This document shows positions 46,591-58,200 of a stretch of DNA of 64,000 bases, in pieces. Source of the stretch: Hordeum vulgare subsp. vulgare (taxonomy: Eukaryota > Streptophyta > Magnoliopsida > Poales > Poaceae). Under the pieces are notes generated by a model. It had not been told where the DNA came from. It did no database searches and worked only from the letters and a program-made list of their open reading frames with translations. Within the stretch, counting starts at the first letter, position 1, and every line of letters starts with the position of its first letter. The position numbers and the translations under genes are program-made. Where the stretch lies: NCBI RefSeq assembly GCF_904849725.1, contig NC_058524.1, positions 550,377,763 through 550,441,762 of the forward strand, given 5' to 3'.

Positions 46591-48639
46591 AGTCCCGGGT
46601 GCGCATGAGTGAGGACAAAGTGCGCAGAAAAGACTAGTATTGATATGTGGGGCCAATCTAGATCCCGCCAGGAGTAATGACCGCCGGCGGGTCTGTCCGG
46701 GGCGTTACAAATGTCTGTCCGGGGCGTTACAAATGCCGCATCCCATCTCAATACCTTCATTGAGCTTTGTGATATGCAAAAGAAAAGAGATGTGGATAAT
46801 GACGTGATTAAGTTGAAACTTTTTCCTTTCTCGTTGCGAGATCGCGCAAAAACTTGGTTTTCTTCTTTGCCTAAAAATAGTATCGATTCTTGGGATAGGT
46901 GCAAAGATGCTTACATATCCAAGTATTTTCCGCCGGCTAAGATCATCTCCTTATGTAACAATATCATGAATTTCAAGCAACTTAATCATGAACACGTTGC
47001 ACAATCTTGGGAGAGGATGAAGCTTATGATTAGAAATTGTCCCGCTCATGGCTTGAGTTTGTGGATGATTATACAAATCTTTTACGCTGGCTTGAATTTC
47101 GCTTCTCGCAATATCTTGGACTCCGCCTCAGGTGAAACGTTCATGGAAATCATGTTAGGAGACGCTACAAAACTCCTAGACAATATCATGACCAATTACT
47201 CTCAGTGGCACACCGAACGGTCGCCTGCTAGCAAAAAGGTGCACGCCATAGAAGAGATTAACTCGCTTAGTGCTAAGATGGACGAGTTGATGAATTTGGT
47301 TGCTAGTAGAAACGCTATCGTAGATCCTAATGACATGCCACTATCTTCTTTGATTGAGAGTAGCAACGCTAGTTTGGACGTGAATTTTGTTGGTAGGAAC
47401 AATTTTGGCAACAACAATGCTTTTAGAGGAAACTATGTTCCTAGGCCTTTTCCTAGTAACTCCTCTAACAATTATGGAAATTCCTACGACGACACTTATG
47501 GAAATCATAACAAATTACCCTCTGATCTAGAGAGTAATATCAAGGAGTTCATCAACTCTCAAAAGATTTTCAATGCGTCCATAGAGGAAAAACTACTCAA
47601 AATAGATGATTTGGCTAAGAGCGTTGATAGGATGTCTTGTGATATTGATGCTTTGAAAGTTAGATGCGCTCCTCCCAAGATCAACTTGGATGAAACTTTG
47701 AAAGCTATGCGTATCTCCATGAATGAGAGCAAAGAAAGAACCGCCCAAATTCGTGCTAGACATGAGTGGTTTAAAAGGTTGCGTTCTAGTGATGCAAATC
47801 ACAAAGATCTTAAAGTGCTTGGTGTGTCTCCTCTTGAATCTTTGTTTTCGCGTGTCAAACCTACTTATGGAGGGGCTTGATACGAATCCACTTTGGTTGA
47901 AAAACGCCCCGATGATTCGGAGTTCACCTATCTTGATGATAAAGGTGTGGAGAGTGGAGTAGAAGAAGTCAAAATTTTGGGTAGTAATGAAACTCCCACT
48001 TTGGATTTCAAGGAATTCAATTATGATAATTGCTCCTTGTTTGAATGCATTTCTTTGATGCAACCCATTGCAAACTCTCCACAAGCTTATAGCCAAAGCA
48101 AAGCCTTTACCGCGCATATCGTAGATGCTATGATGAAATCTCTTCAAGAGAAGCTCGAACTAGGAGTCTAGATTCCTAGAAAACTTCATGATGAGTGGGA
48201 ACCTACTACCAAAATCAAGATCAAAAACTATGAGTGCAATGCTTTGTGTGATTTGGGTGCTAGTGTTTCCGCGATTCCAAAGTCTTTATGTGATATTCTT
48301 GGTTTTCATGAGATTGAAGAGTGTTCTCTTAATTTGCATCTTGCGGATTCTACTGTCAAGAAACCCATGGGGAGGATTGATGATGTTCTTATTGTTGCAA
48401 ATAAGAACTATGTACCCGTGGATTTCATTGTACTTGACAATCCTTCATGTCCCATTATTCTTGGTAGACCTTTCCTAAGGACTATTGGTGCTATCATCGA
48501 TATGAAGGAAGGGAATATTAGATTTCAATTTCCCTTAAATAAGGGCATGGAGCACTTTCCTAGAAATAAAATAAGATTGCCTTATGAATCTATGATGAGG
48601 GCTACCTATGGTTTGAGCACCAAAGATGACTGTACGTGA

Positions 48640-51304
48640 TTCCATCACTTTCGCCTAGCTAAGGGCGTTAAACAAAAGCGCTTGTTGGGAGGCAACCCAA
48701 CGAATCTATCATTTTTATTTCTGTTTTGTGTTTTCCACACTTTCATAATTCTTTTATGATTGTGTTTTTTGTGTTTCTTTTTGCATTTGTGCCAAGCAAA
48801 ACCGTTATGATTAGTCTTGAGGATGATCGTTTGGTCATGCTGGGAAAGACAGAAACTTTCTGCTCACGAATTTTTTTTTCATTTTTTTTCTGTAAGAGAT
48901 TTTGAGTTGATTCTTTTTGATGCTGATTTATACGCAAATTCTGTCGTAATTTTTCAGAATTTGTGAAGTACAGAGGTATACGAAACATACAGATTGCTAC
49001 AGACTAGTCTGCTGTTAACAAATTCTGTTTTTGTTGTGTTGGTTGCTTATTTTGATGAAACTATGGATAGTATCGGGGGGTATTAGCCATGGAAGATTGA
49101 AAGTACAGTAACCCAACATCAGCACAAGTAGAATTTAAGTTTGCTACAGTACCTAAGGAAGTGGTGGTTTGCTTTCTTGTACTAATGTTATCACGAGTTT
49201 CTGTTTAAGTTTCGTGTTGTGAAGTTTTCCAGTTTTGGGTGAAGTTCTTATGGACAAAAAGATAAAGAGTGGAAAGAGCTCAAGCTTGGGGATGCCCAAG
49301 GCACCCCAAGAGATCCAAGGATGCCGTAAAAGCCTAAGCTTGGGGATGCCCCGGGAAGGCATCCCCTCTCTCGTCTTCAATCCATCGGTAACGTTACTTG
49401 GGGCTATATTTTTATTCACCACATGTTATGTGTTTTTGCTTGGAGCGTCTTGTATCGTAGGAGTCTTTTATTTTTGTTGTGTCACAATCATCCTTGCTGC
49501 ACACCTAGAGAGAGAGAGACATGCACACACCGTGATTTTGTCGAGCTTCACTTATATCTTTTGGTAGACAATTCAGCTCACATGTGCTTCACTTATATCT
49601 TTTGAGCTAGATACTTTTGCTCTATGTGCTTCACTTATATCTTTTAGAGCGCAGCGGTGCGTGGCTTGGTAGTTGATCTATGCTTTGAAAGTAGTCTCAA
49701 AAGGGGTAGTTATCCAAAGGGATACGAAAACTTCCTCCTTCATGTGCATTGAATAGTTAGAGAAGTTTGATTCATCTCAATTAGTTTTGAGTTGTGGTTA
49801 TGGTAATATTGAAATCATGCTAGTGAGGTGTTGTGAATCTAGAAATACTTGTGTTGAAGTTAGTGATTCCCGTAGCATGCACGTATGGTGAACCGCTATG
49901 TGATGAAATCTGAGCATGATTAGTCTATTGATTGTCATCCTTTGCGTGGCGGTCGGGATCGCACGATGTTTTATACCTACCAACCCTTCCCCTAGGAGTA
50001 TGCGTTGAATGCTTTGTTTCGATTACTAATACAACTTTTGCAACAAGTATATGAGTTCTTCATGACTAATGTTGAGTCCATGGTTTAGATGCACTTTCAC
50101 CTTCCACCATCACTATCTTCTTAGTGCCGTGCAACTTTCGCCGGTGCACAAAACCCACCATTAGCCTCCCTCAAAACAGTCACCATACCTACCTACTATG
50201 GCTTTTTCAAAGTCATTCCAAGATATATTGCCATGCAACTACCACCATGATATGTGCCACCACGTCTACATTACCACTACATGATCGTAAGATAGATAGC
50301 ATGATGTTTCCATTGATTTCTATGCCATGCTAGATCATTGCCACGGTACACTACCGAAGGCATTCCATATAGAGTCATAATTGCTCTAAGTTTTGAGTTG
50401 AAAGTGTGATGATCATCATTATTGGAGCATTGTCCCATGTGAGGAAATAAAAGAGGCCAAATAAGCCCATGAAAAAGAGGCCAAAGAGCCCACCAAAATA
50501 AAAAAAGAGAGAGAAAAAGAGAGAAGGGACAATGCTACCATTTTTTTCCACACTTGTGCATTTTGAGCACCATGATCTTCATGATTGAGAGTCTCTTGTT
50601 TTGTCACCATCATATAGCTAGTGGGAATTTTTCATTATATAACTTGGCTTGTATATTCCAATGATAGGCTTCCTCAAAATTGCCTTAGGTCTTCGTGAGC
50701 AAGCAAGTTGGATGCACACCCACTAGTTTTCTTTAAGAGCTTTCACGTACTTATAGCTCTAGTGCATCATTTGTATGGCAATCCCTACTCATTCACATTG
50801 ATATCTATTGTTGAGCATCTCCACAGCTCATTGACATGCCTAGTTAATGTGACTATCTTCTCCTTTTTGTCTTGCAAACTCCACCACATTCCACACCATC
50901 TATAGTGCTATAACCATGGCTCACGCTCATGTATTGCGTGAGAGTTGAAAATGTTTGAGAAAGTAAAGGTGTGAAACAATTACTTGGCCAATACCAGGGT
51001 TGTGCATGATTTAAATTCGTTGTGCAATGATGATAGAGCATAGCCAGACTATATGCTTTTGTAGGGATAACTTTCTTTTGGCCTTGTTATTCTGAAAGTT
51101 CATGATTACTTTGCTAGTTTGCTTGAATTATTATTGTTTCCACGTCAATAGCAAACTATTGTTTTGAATCTAATGGATCTGAACATTCACGTCACAAAAG
51201 AGGAATTACAAAGGACACCTATGCTAGGTAGCATGAAAGCATAAAAAAATCATTCTTATCACTTCCCTACTCGAGGGCGAGTAGGAGTTAAGCTTGGGGA
51301 TGCT
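48640..51304 (+). other. Non-coding 3' interior of the Athila-like element
   Basis: 2.66 kb without pol domains. It contains 'aagcttggggatgc' at 49282-49295, 49336-49349 and again as the polypurine tract at 51290-51303. A small tandem array of 'gcttcacttatatctttt' lies at about 49545-49650 (three copies, ~40 bp apart). Small ORFs here show no family features. Confidence 0.75.
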
Positions 51305-52936
51305 TGATACGTCTCAAACGTATCTATAATTTTTGATGGTTTCGCGCTGTTATCTTGTCTTCTTTGTATGTTTATGTACCTTTTTTATATATTTTTGGGG
51401 ACTAACTTATTGATTCAGTGCCAAGTGCCAGTTCCTGTTTTTCCGTGTTTTTGACTCTTTTCAGATCTGATTTTGGAACGGAGTCCAAACGGAATAAAAT
51501 CCCCGAAATTATTTTTTCCCGAACGAAAGAAGACCAGGGAGCCTTTGGGCCAAGCCAGGTGGGCCCCTGGGAGCCCACAAGCTTGCACCACGCCACCAGG
51601 GGGGGCGGTGGGCAAGCTTGTGGCTTCCCTGGCCGCCTCCTGACCTACGTTTTGCGCCTATATATTCCCAAATATTCGGCAAAAAATCGGGGGAGCCTCG
51701 AAAATACTTTTCCGCCGCCACAAGCTTTCGTTTCCGCGAGATCTCATCTGGAGACCCTTCCCGACGCCCTGTCGGAGGGGACTTTGGAGGTGGAGGGCTT
51801 CTTCATCATCATCATCGCCCCTCCAATGACTCGTGAGTAGTTCACTTCAGACCTACGGGTCCGTAGTTAGTAGCTAGATGGCTTCTTCTCTCTCTTGGAT
51901 CTTCAATACAAAGTTCTCCATGATCTTCATTGAGATCTATCCGATGTAATCTTCTTTGGCGGTGTGTTTGTCGAGATCCGATGAATTGTGTACTTGTGAT
52001 CAGATTATCTATGATATATATTTGAGTCTTTGCTGATTTCTTATATGCATGATTTGATATCCTTGTAAGTCTCTCCGAGTCTTGGGTTTTGTTTGGCCAA
52101 CTAGATCTATGATTCTTGCAATGGGAGAAGTGCTTGGTTTTGGGTTCTGCCATGTGGTGACCTTTCCCAGTGACAGTAGGGGCAGCAAGGCACGCATCAA
52201 GCAGTTGCCATCAAGGGTAAAAAGATGGGGGTTTTATCATTGGTTTGAGATTATCCCTCTACATCATGTCATCTTGCTTAAGGCGTTACTCTGTTCTTAT
52301 GGACTTAATACACTAGATGCATGCTGAATAGCGGTCGGCGTGTGGAGTAATAGTAGTAGATGCAGACATTATCGGTCTACTTGTTTCGGACGTGATGCCT
52401 ATAGAAATAATCATTGCATAGATATCGTCACGACTCTGCACAGTTCTATCAATTGCTCGACAGTAATTTGTTCACCCACCGTCTACTTGCTTTCGTGAGA
52501 GAAGCCACTAGTAAACACTACGACCCCCGGGTCTATTCACATCCATCGTTTACACCTCCGCTTTTACTTTGCTTTGTTACTTTGTTGCTTTCAGTTCTCA
52601 CTTGGCAAACAATCTATAAGGGATTGAAAACCCCTTCATAGCGTTGGGTGCAAGCTTTTGTGTTTGTGCAGGATCTTGAGATACTCTTCCGCCGGATTGA
52701 TACCTTGGTTCTCGAACTGAGGGAAATAGTTACCATCGCTACGCTACATCATCCTCTTCGCTTCGAGGGAACACCAACACAAGGCTCCAAGGCCACGGGG
52801 GAAATCCTTTGCATACTTGCCTAGGAAGTCCCTTAAGGCGTATCCGCAGCTGAAGGATTCCTGGTGCCGTTGCTGAGGAGTATCAAGCAACACTCCTGTT
52901 TCTGGCGTCGTTGGAAGGTCTTTTGTTGTAGTAGCA
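51305..52936 (+). repeat. Athila-like 3' LTR
   Basis: 1632 bp, starting TGATACGTCTCAAACG directly after the polypurine tract and ending GTAGCA before the target copy GGTAT. Confidence 0.93.
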
Positions 52937-53398
52937 GGTATCTCCATGTCTAGTTCAATCTCGTTATCGGCATGTCGCTTTACTCATTCCATAATACAAG
53001 ATCCGGTGACTAACTCCTTAGTCACATTGCTTGCAAGGCTTGTTGTGATGTTGTATTACCGAGTGGGCCCCGAGATACCTCTCCGTCACATGGAGTGACA
53101 AATCCTAGTCTTGATCCATGCCAACCCAATAGAAACCTTCGGAGATACCTGTAGAGCACCTTTATTGTCACCCAGTTACGTTGCGACGTTTGATACACAC
53201 AAGGTATTCCTCCGGTGTCCGGGAGTTGCATGATCTCATGGTCATAGGAACAAATACATTGACATGCAGAAAACAATAGCACTAAACTGACACAATCATA
53301 TGCTACGTTCATAGTTTGGGTCTTGTCCATCACATCATTCTCCTAATGATGTGATCCCATTATCAAGTGACAACACTTGTCTATGGCCAGGAAATCTT

Positions 53399-55246
53399 TG
53401 TTGGAAATATGCCCTAGAGGCAATAATAAATTAGTTATTATTATATTTATTTGTTCATGATAATCGTTTATTATCCATGCTATAATTGTATTGATTGAAG
53501 ACTTATATACATGTGTGGATACATAGACAAAACACTGTCCCTAGCAAGCCTCTAGTTGGCTAGCCAGTTGATCAAAGATAGTCAGGGTCTTCTGATTATG
53601 AACAAGGTGTTGTTGCTTGATAACTGGATCACATCATTAGACGAATCACGTGATGGACTAGACCCAAACTAATAGACGTAGCATGTTGATCGTGTCATTT
53701 TGTTGCTACTGTTTTCTGCGTGTCAAGTATTTGTTCATATGACCATGAGATCATATAACTCACTGACACCGGAGGAATGCTTTGTGTGTATCAAACGTCG
53801 CAACGTAACTGGGTGACTATAAAGATGCTCTACAGGTATCTCCGAAGGTGTTCGTTGAGTTAGTATGGATCGAGACTGGGATTTGTCACTCCGTATGACG
53901 GAGAGGTATCTCGGGGCCCACTCGGTAATACAACATCACACACAAGCCTTGCAAGCAATGTGACTTAGTGTAAGTTGCGGGATCTTGTATTAGGAACGAG
54001 TAAAGAGACTTGCCGGAAAACGAGATTGAAATAGGTATGCAGATACTGACGATCGAATCTCGGGCAAGTAACATACCGAAAGGACAAAGGGAATGACATA
54101 CGGGATTATATGAATCCTTGGCACTGAGGTTCAAACGATAAGATCTTCGTAGAATATGTAGGATCCAATATGGGCATCCAGGTCCCGCTATTGGATATTG
54201 ACCGAGAAGTCTGTCGGGTCATGTCTACATAGTTCTCGAACCCGCAGGGTCTGCACACTTAAGGTTCGACGTTGTTTTATGCGTATTTGAGTTATATGGT
54301 TGGTTACCGAATGTTGTTCGGAGTCCTGGATGAGATCACAGACGTCACGAGGGTTTCCGGAATGGTCCGGAAACGAAGATTGATATATAGGATGACCTCA
54401 TTTGATTACCGGAAGGTTTTCGGAGTTACCGGGAATGTACCGGGAATGACGAATGGGTTCCGGGTGTTCACCGGGGGAGGGGGGGGCAACCCACCCCGGG
54501 GAAGCCCATAGGCCTTGGGGGTGGCGCACCAGCCCTTAGTGGGCTGGTGGGACAGCCCAAGAAAGCCCTATGCGCCATAGGAAGAAAATCAAAGAGAAAA
54601 GAAAAAAAAGAGAGGAGGTGGGAAAAGGGGGAAGGACTCCTCCTTCCAAACCTAGTTGGACTCGGTTTGGAAGGGGAGGGTTCGCCCCTTTGGCTCGGCC
54701 GAACCCCTTGGGGGTCCTTGGACCCCAAGGCAAGGCTCCCCCTCTTCCCCCTATATATACGGAGGTTTTAGGGTTGATTTGAGACAACTTTGCCAGAGCA
54801 GCCCGACCACATACCTCCACGGTTTTACCACAGCAGCCCGACCACATACCTCCTAGACCGCGTTTCTGTGGAGCTCGGGCGGAGCCCTGCCGAGATAAGA
54901 TCACCACCAACCTCCGGAGCGTCGTCACGCTGCCGGAGAACTCTTCTACCTCTCCGTCTCTCTTGCTGGATCAAGAAGGCCGAGATCATCGTCGAGTTGT
55001 ACGTGTGCTGAACGCGGAGGTGCCGTCCGTTCGGCACTAGATCCTGGGACTAATCGCGGGACGGTTCGCGGGGCGGATCGAGGGACGTGAGGACGTTCCA
55101 CTACATCAACCGCGTTCACTAACGCTTCTGCTGTACGGTCTACAAGGGTACATAGATCGAACATCACCTCTCGTAGATGGACATCACCACGATAGGTCTT
55201 CGTGCGCGTAGGAAAATTTTTGTTTCCCATGCGACGTTCCCCAACA
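53399..55246 (+). repeat. Element B 5' LTR (1848 bp)
   Basis: TATA box 'ctatatatac' at 54751-54760. The R/U5 part carries the familiar 'gtttcccatgcgacgttcc' end. A primer site of degenerate iMet type (gcggcatcatgagc) follows from 55247. The LTR is about 30 bp longer than its 3' partner because of small duplications, for example around 54780-54860 where 'agcagcccgaccacatacct' is repeated. Confidence 0.92.
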
Positions 55247-58200
55247 GCGGCATCATGAGCTAGGTTCATGCGTAGATGTCTTCTCGAGTAGAACACAAAA
55301 GTTTTTGTGGGCGGTGATGTGCGTTTTTCTGCCCTCCTTAGTCTTTTCTTGATTCCGCGGTATTGTTGGATCGAAGCGGCTCGGACCGACATTACTCGTA
55401 CGCTTACGAGAGACTGGTTTCATCGCTACGAGTAACTCCGTTGCTCAAAGATGACCGGCGGGTGTCAGTTTCTCCAACTTTAGTTGAATCGGAATTGACC
55501 GAGGAGGTCCTTGGATGAGGTTAAATAGCAATTCATATATCTCCGTTGTGGTGTTTGCGTAAGTAAGATGCGATCCTACTAGATACCCATGGTCACCACT
55601 AAAACATGCAACAACAAAATTAGAGGGCGACTAACTTGTTTTTGGAGGGTATGCTTGTGATGTGATATGGCCAACGATGTGATGTGACATATTGGATGTA
55701 TGAGATGATCATGTTGTAATAGATAATATCGACTTGCACGTCGATGGTACGGCAACCGGCAGGAGCCATAGGGTTGTCTTTAAACTAACGTTTGTGCTTG
55801 CAGATGCGTTTACTATTTTGCTAGGATGTAGCTTTAGTAGTAATAGCATGAGTAGCACGACAACCCCGATGGCGACACGTTGATGGAGATCATGATCATG
55901 GTGTGACGCCGGTGACAAGAAGATCGTGCTGGTGCTTTGGTGATGGAGATCAAGAAGCACATGATGATGGCCATATCATGTCACTTATGGATTGCATGTG
56001 ATGTTAATCCTTTATGCACCTTATCTTGCTTAGAACGACGGTAGCATTATGAGGTGATCTCTCACTAAAATTTCAAGACGAAATTGTGTTCTCCCCGACT
56101 GTGCACCGTTGCGACAGTTCTTCGTTTCGGGACACCACGTGATGATCGGGTGTGATAGACTCAACGTTCACATACAACGGGTGCAAAACAGTTGCACACG
56201 CGGAACACTCGGGTTAAAGCTTGACGAGCCTAGCATGTGCAGACATGGCCTCGGAACACATGAGACCGAAAGCTCGAGCATGAATCATATAGTAGATATG
56301 ATTAGCATAGAGATGCTTACCACTGAAACTATTCTCGACTCACGTGATGATCGGACTTGAGATAGTGGATTTGGATCATGTACCACTCAAATGACTAGAG
56401 AGATGTACTTTTTGAGTGGGAGTTCTTAAGTAATATGATTAATTGAACTAATTTTCATGAACATAGTCTAATGGTCTTTGCGAATTACGATGTAGCTTGC
56501 GCTATAGCTCTACTGTTTTTTTATGTTCCTAGATAAAATTTAGTTGAAAGTTGATAGTAGCAAACTTTGTAGAAGATTGTCCTCGTTGCTGCGCAGAAGG
56601 CTTATGTCCTTAATGCACCACTCGGTGTGCTGCACCACGAGCGTCGTCTGTGGATGTTGTGAACATCCGACTTACACGTTTCTGATGACTACACGATAGT
56701 TCAGTGCAAAATACTTAATGGCTTAGAAGCAAGGCGTCGAAGACGTTTTCAAACGTCACGGAACATAAGTGATGTTCCAAAGAGATGAAATTGTGATTTC
56801 ATGCTTGTGCCCTTGTTAAGAGGTACGAGACCTCCGACAAGATTCTTTGTCCACAAAGTAAAGGAGAAAAGCTCAATCGTTGAGCATGTGCTCAGATTGT
56901 CTGAGTACGACCATCGCTTGAATCAAGTGGGAGTTAATCTTCCAGATGAGATAGTGATGGTTCTCCAAAGTCACTGCCACCAAGCTGTGAGAGCTTCGCG
57001 ATGAACTATAACATATCAAGGATAGATACAATGATCCTTGAGCAATTCGCGATGTTTGACACTACGAAAGTAGAAATCAAGAAGGAGCATCAATAGTTGA
57101 TGGTTAGTAAAACCACTAAGTTTCAAGAAAGGCAAGGGCTAGAAGGGATACTTCGTAAAACGGCCAAACAATTGATGCACTAATGAAGAGACCCAAGATT
57201 AAACCCAAACCCGAGACTAAGTGCTTCTGTAATGAGGGGAACAGTCACTGAGGCGGAGCAACTCTAGATACTTGGTAGATAAGAAGGCTGGCAAAAGTCG
57301 AAAGAAGTATATTTGATATACATGATGTTGATATGTACTTTACTAGTACTCCTAGTAGCACGAGGGTATTGGATACCGGTTTGGTTGCTAAGTGATTAGT
57401 AACACGAAATAAAAGCTACGGTATAAACGGAGACTAGCTAAAGGCGAGGTGACGATACGTGTTGGAAGTGTTTCCAAGGTTGATATGATCAAACATCACA
57501 CGCTCCCTCTACCATCCGGATTGGTGTTAAACCTAAATAATTGTTATTTGGTGCTTGCGTTAAGCATGAACATGATTGGATCGTGTTTATTGCAATACGA
57601 TTATTCATTTAAAAGAGAATAATGGTTACTCTATTTTCTTGAATAATCACCTTCAATGGTTTATTGAATCTCGATCGTAGTGTTACACAAGTTCATAATA
57701 TTGGTGCCAAAAGACACGAGGTAATGATGATAGTACCACTTACTTGTGGCACTGCCGCTTGAGTCATGTTGGTATAAATTGCATGAAGAGGCTCCATGAT
57801 GATGGATCTTTATACTCACTTGATTTTGAATCACTAGTGACATGCAAATCATACCACATGAGCAAGGCCTTGTTTTCATTGAGATGAAACAAGATAGTAA
57901 CTTATTGGAAGTGATACATTTTGATGTATGCAGTCCAACGGGTACTGAGGCACGCAGTGGATATCATTATGTTCTTACTTCAATGACGATTTGAGCTGAT
58001 ACAAGAGTATTTACTTAATGAATCACAAGTCTGAAATATTGAAAAGTTCAATTATGTTTCGGAGTGAAGTTCGTTGTAACAAGAGGATAAACTGTCTACA
58101 ATATGATCATATAAATGAATATCTGAGTTACGAGTTTTGGTACGCAGTTAAGACAATGTGGAAATTGTTTCACAGTTCATGCCACCTGGAACATCATAGT

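Larger units (their letters stand above)
45932..46731 (+). mobile_element. Cassandra TRIM retrotransposon, complete, in gag
   Basis: Two LTRs (45932-46248, 317 bp; 46446-46731, 286 bp), both starting TGTGATAGCCTGGC and ending GGCGTTACA, enclose a 197 bp interior. A tRNA-iMet primer site, tggtattagagcc, lies at 46253-46265 and there is no coding capacity. Both LTRs contain a 5S-rRNA-like segment, the defining feature of Cassandra. Flanks are ATGCC at 45927-45931 and 46733-46737; one extra base (a46732) lies between the right LTR and the target copy. Confidence 0.93.
45767..48639 (+). pseudogene. gag-protease of the Athila-like element, interrupted
   Basis: Starts MSENTKLCDFSG at 45767. The frame reads to EDA at 45931, is broken by Cassandra, and resumes in the same frame at 46738 (ASHLNTF). 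The retrotransposon gag core follows (FSLRDRAKTWFSSLP, 46830-46875; WERMKLMIRNCPAHGLSLW). In-frame stops are TGA at 47878-47880 and TAG at 48169-48171. The aspartic protease then reads CDLGASVSAIPKSL (48247 onward; the active motif is D-L-G-A, where D-S/T-G-A is usual) and IILGRPFL. The final stop is at 48637-48639. Gag packages element RNA and protease processes the polyprotein. No pol domains follow. With Cassandra and its target copy removed the reading frame is continuous, which shows the insertion came after the gene was formed. Confidence 0.9.
43892..52936 (+). mobile_element. Athila-like Gypsy element, gag-protease only, 9045 bp
   Basis: LTRs of 1636 and 1632 bp (both starting TGATACGTCTCAAACG and ending GTAGCA) are flanked by perfect GGTAT copies (43887-43891 and 52937-52941). 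The primer-binding site (tRNA-Asp type) directly follows the left LTR, and a polypurine tract (aagcttggggatgct) precedes the right. The interior encodes gag and an aspartic protease but no RT, RNase H or integrase, so the element needs an autonomous partner. A Cassandra element is nested in gag. Confidence 0.92.

Noticed and set aside
46104..46904. 266 aa minus-strand ORF
   Set aside because: It runs antisense through Cassandra and across the insertion junction into gag, so it cannot be an evolved gene.
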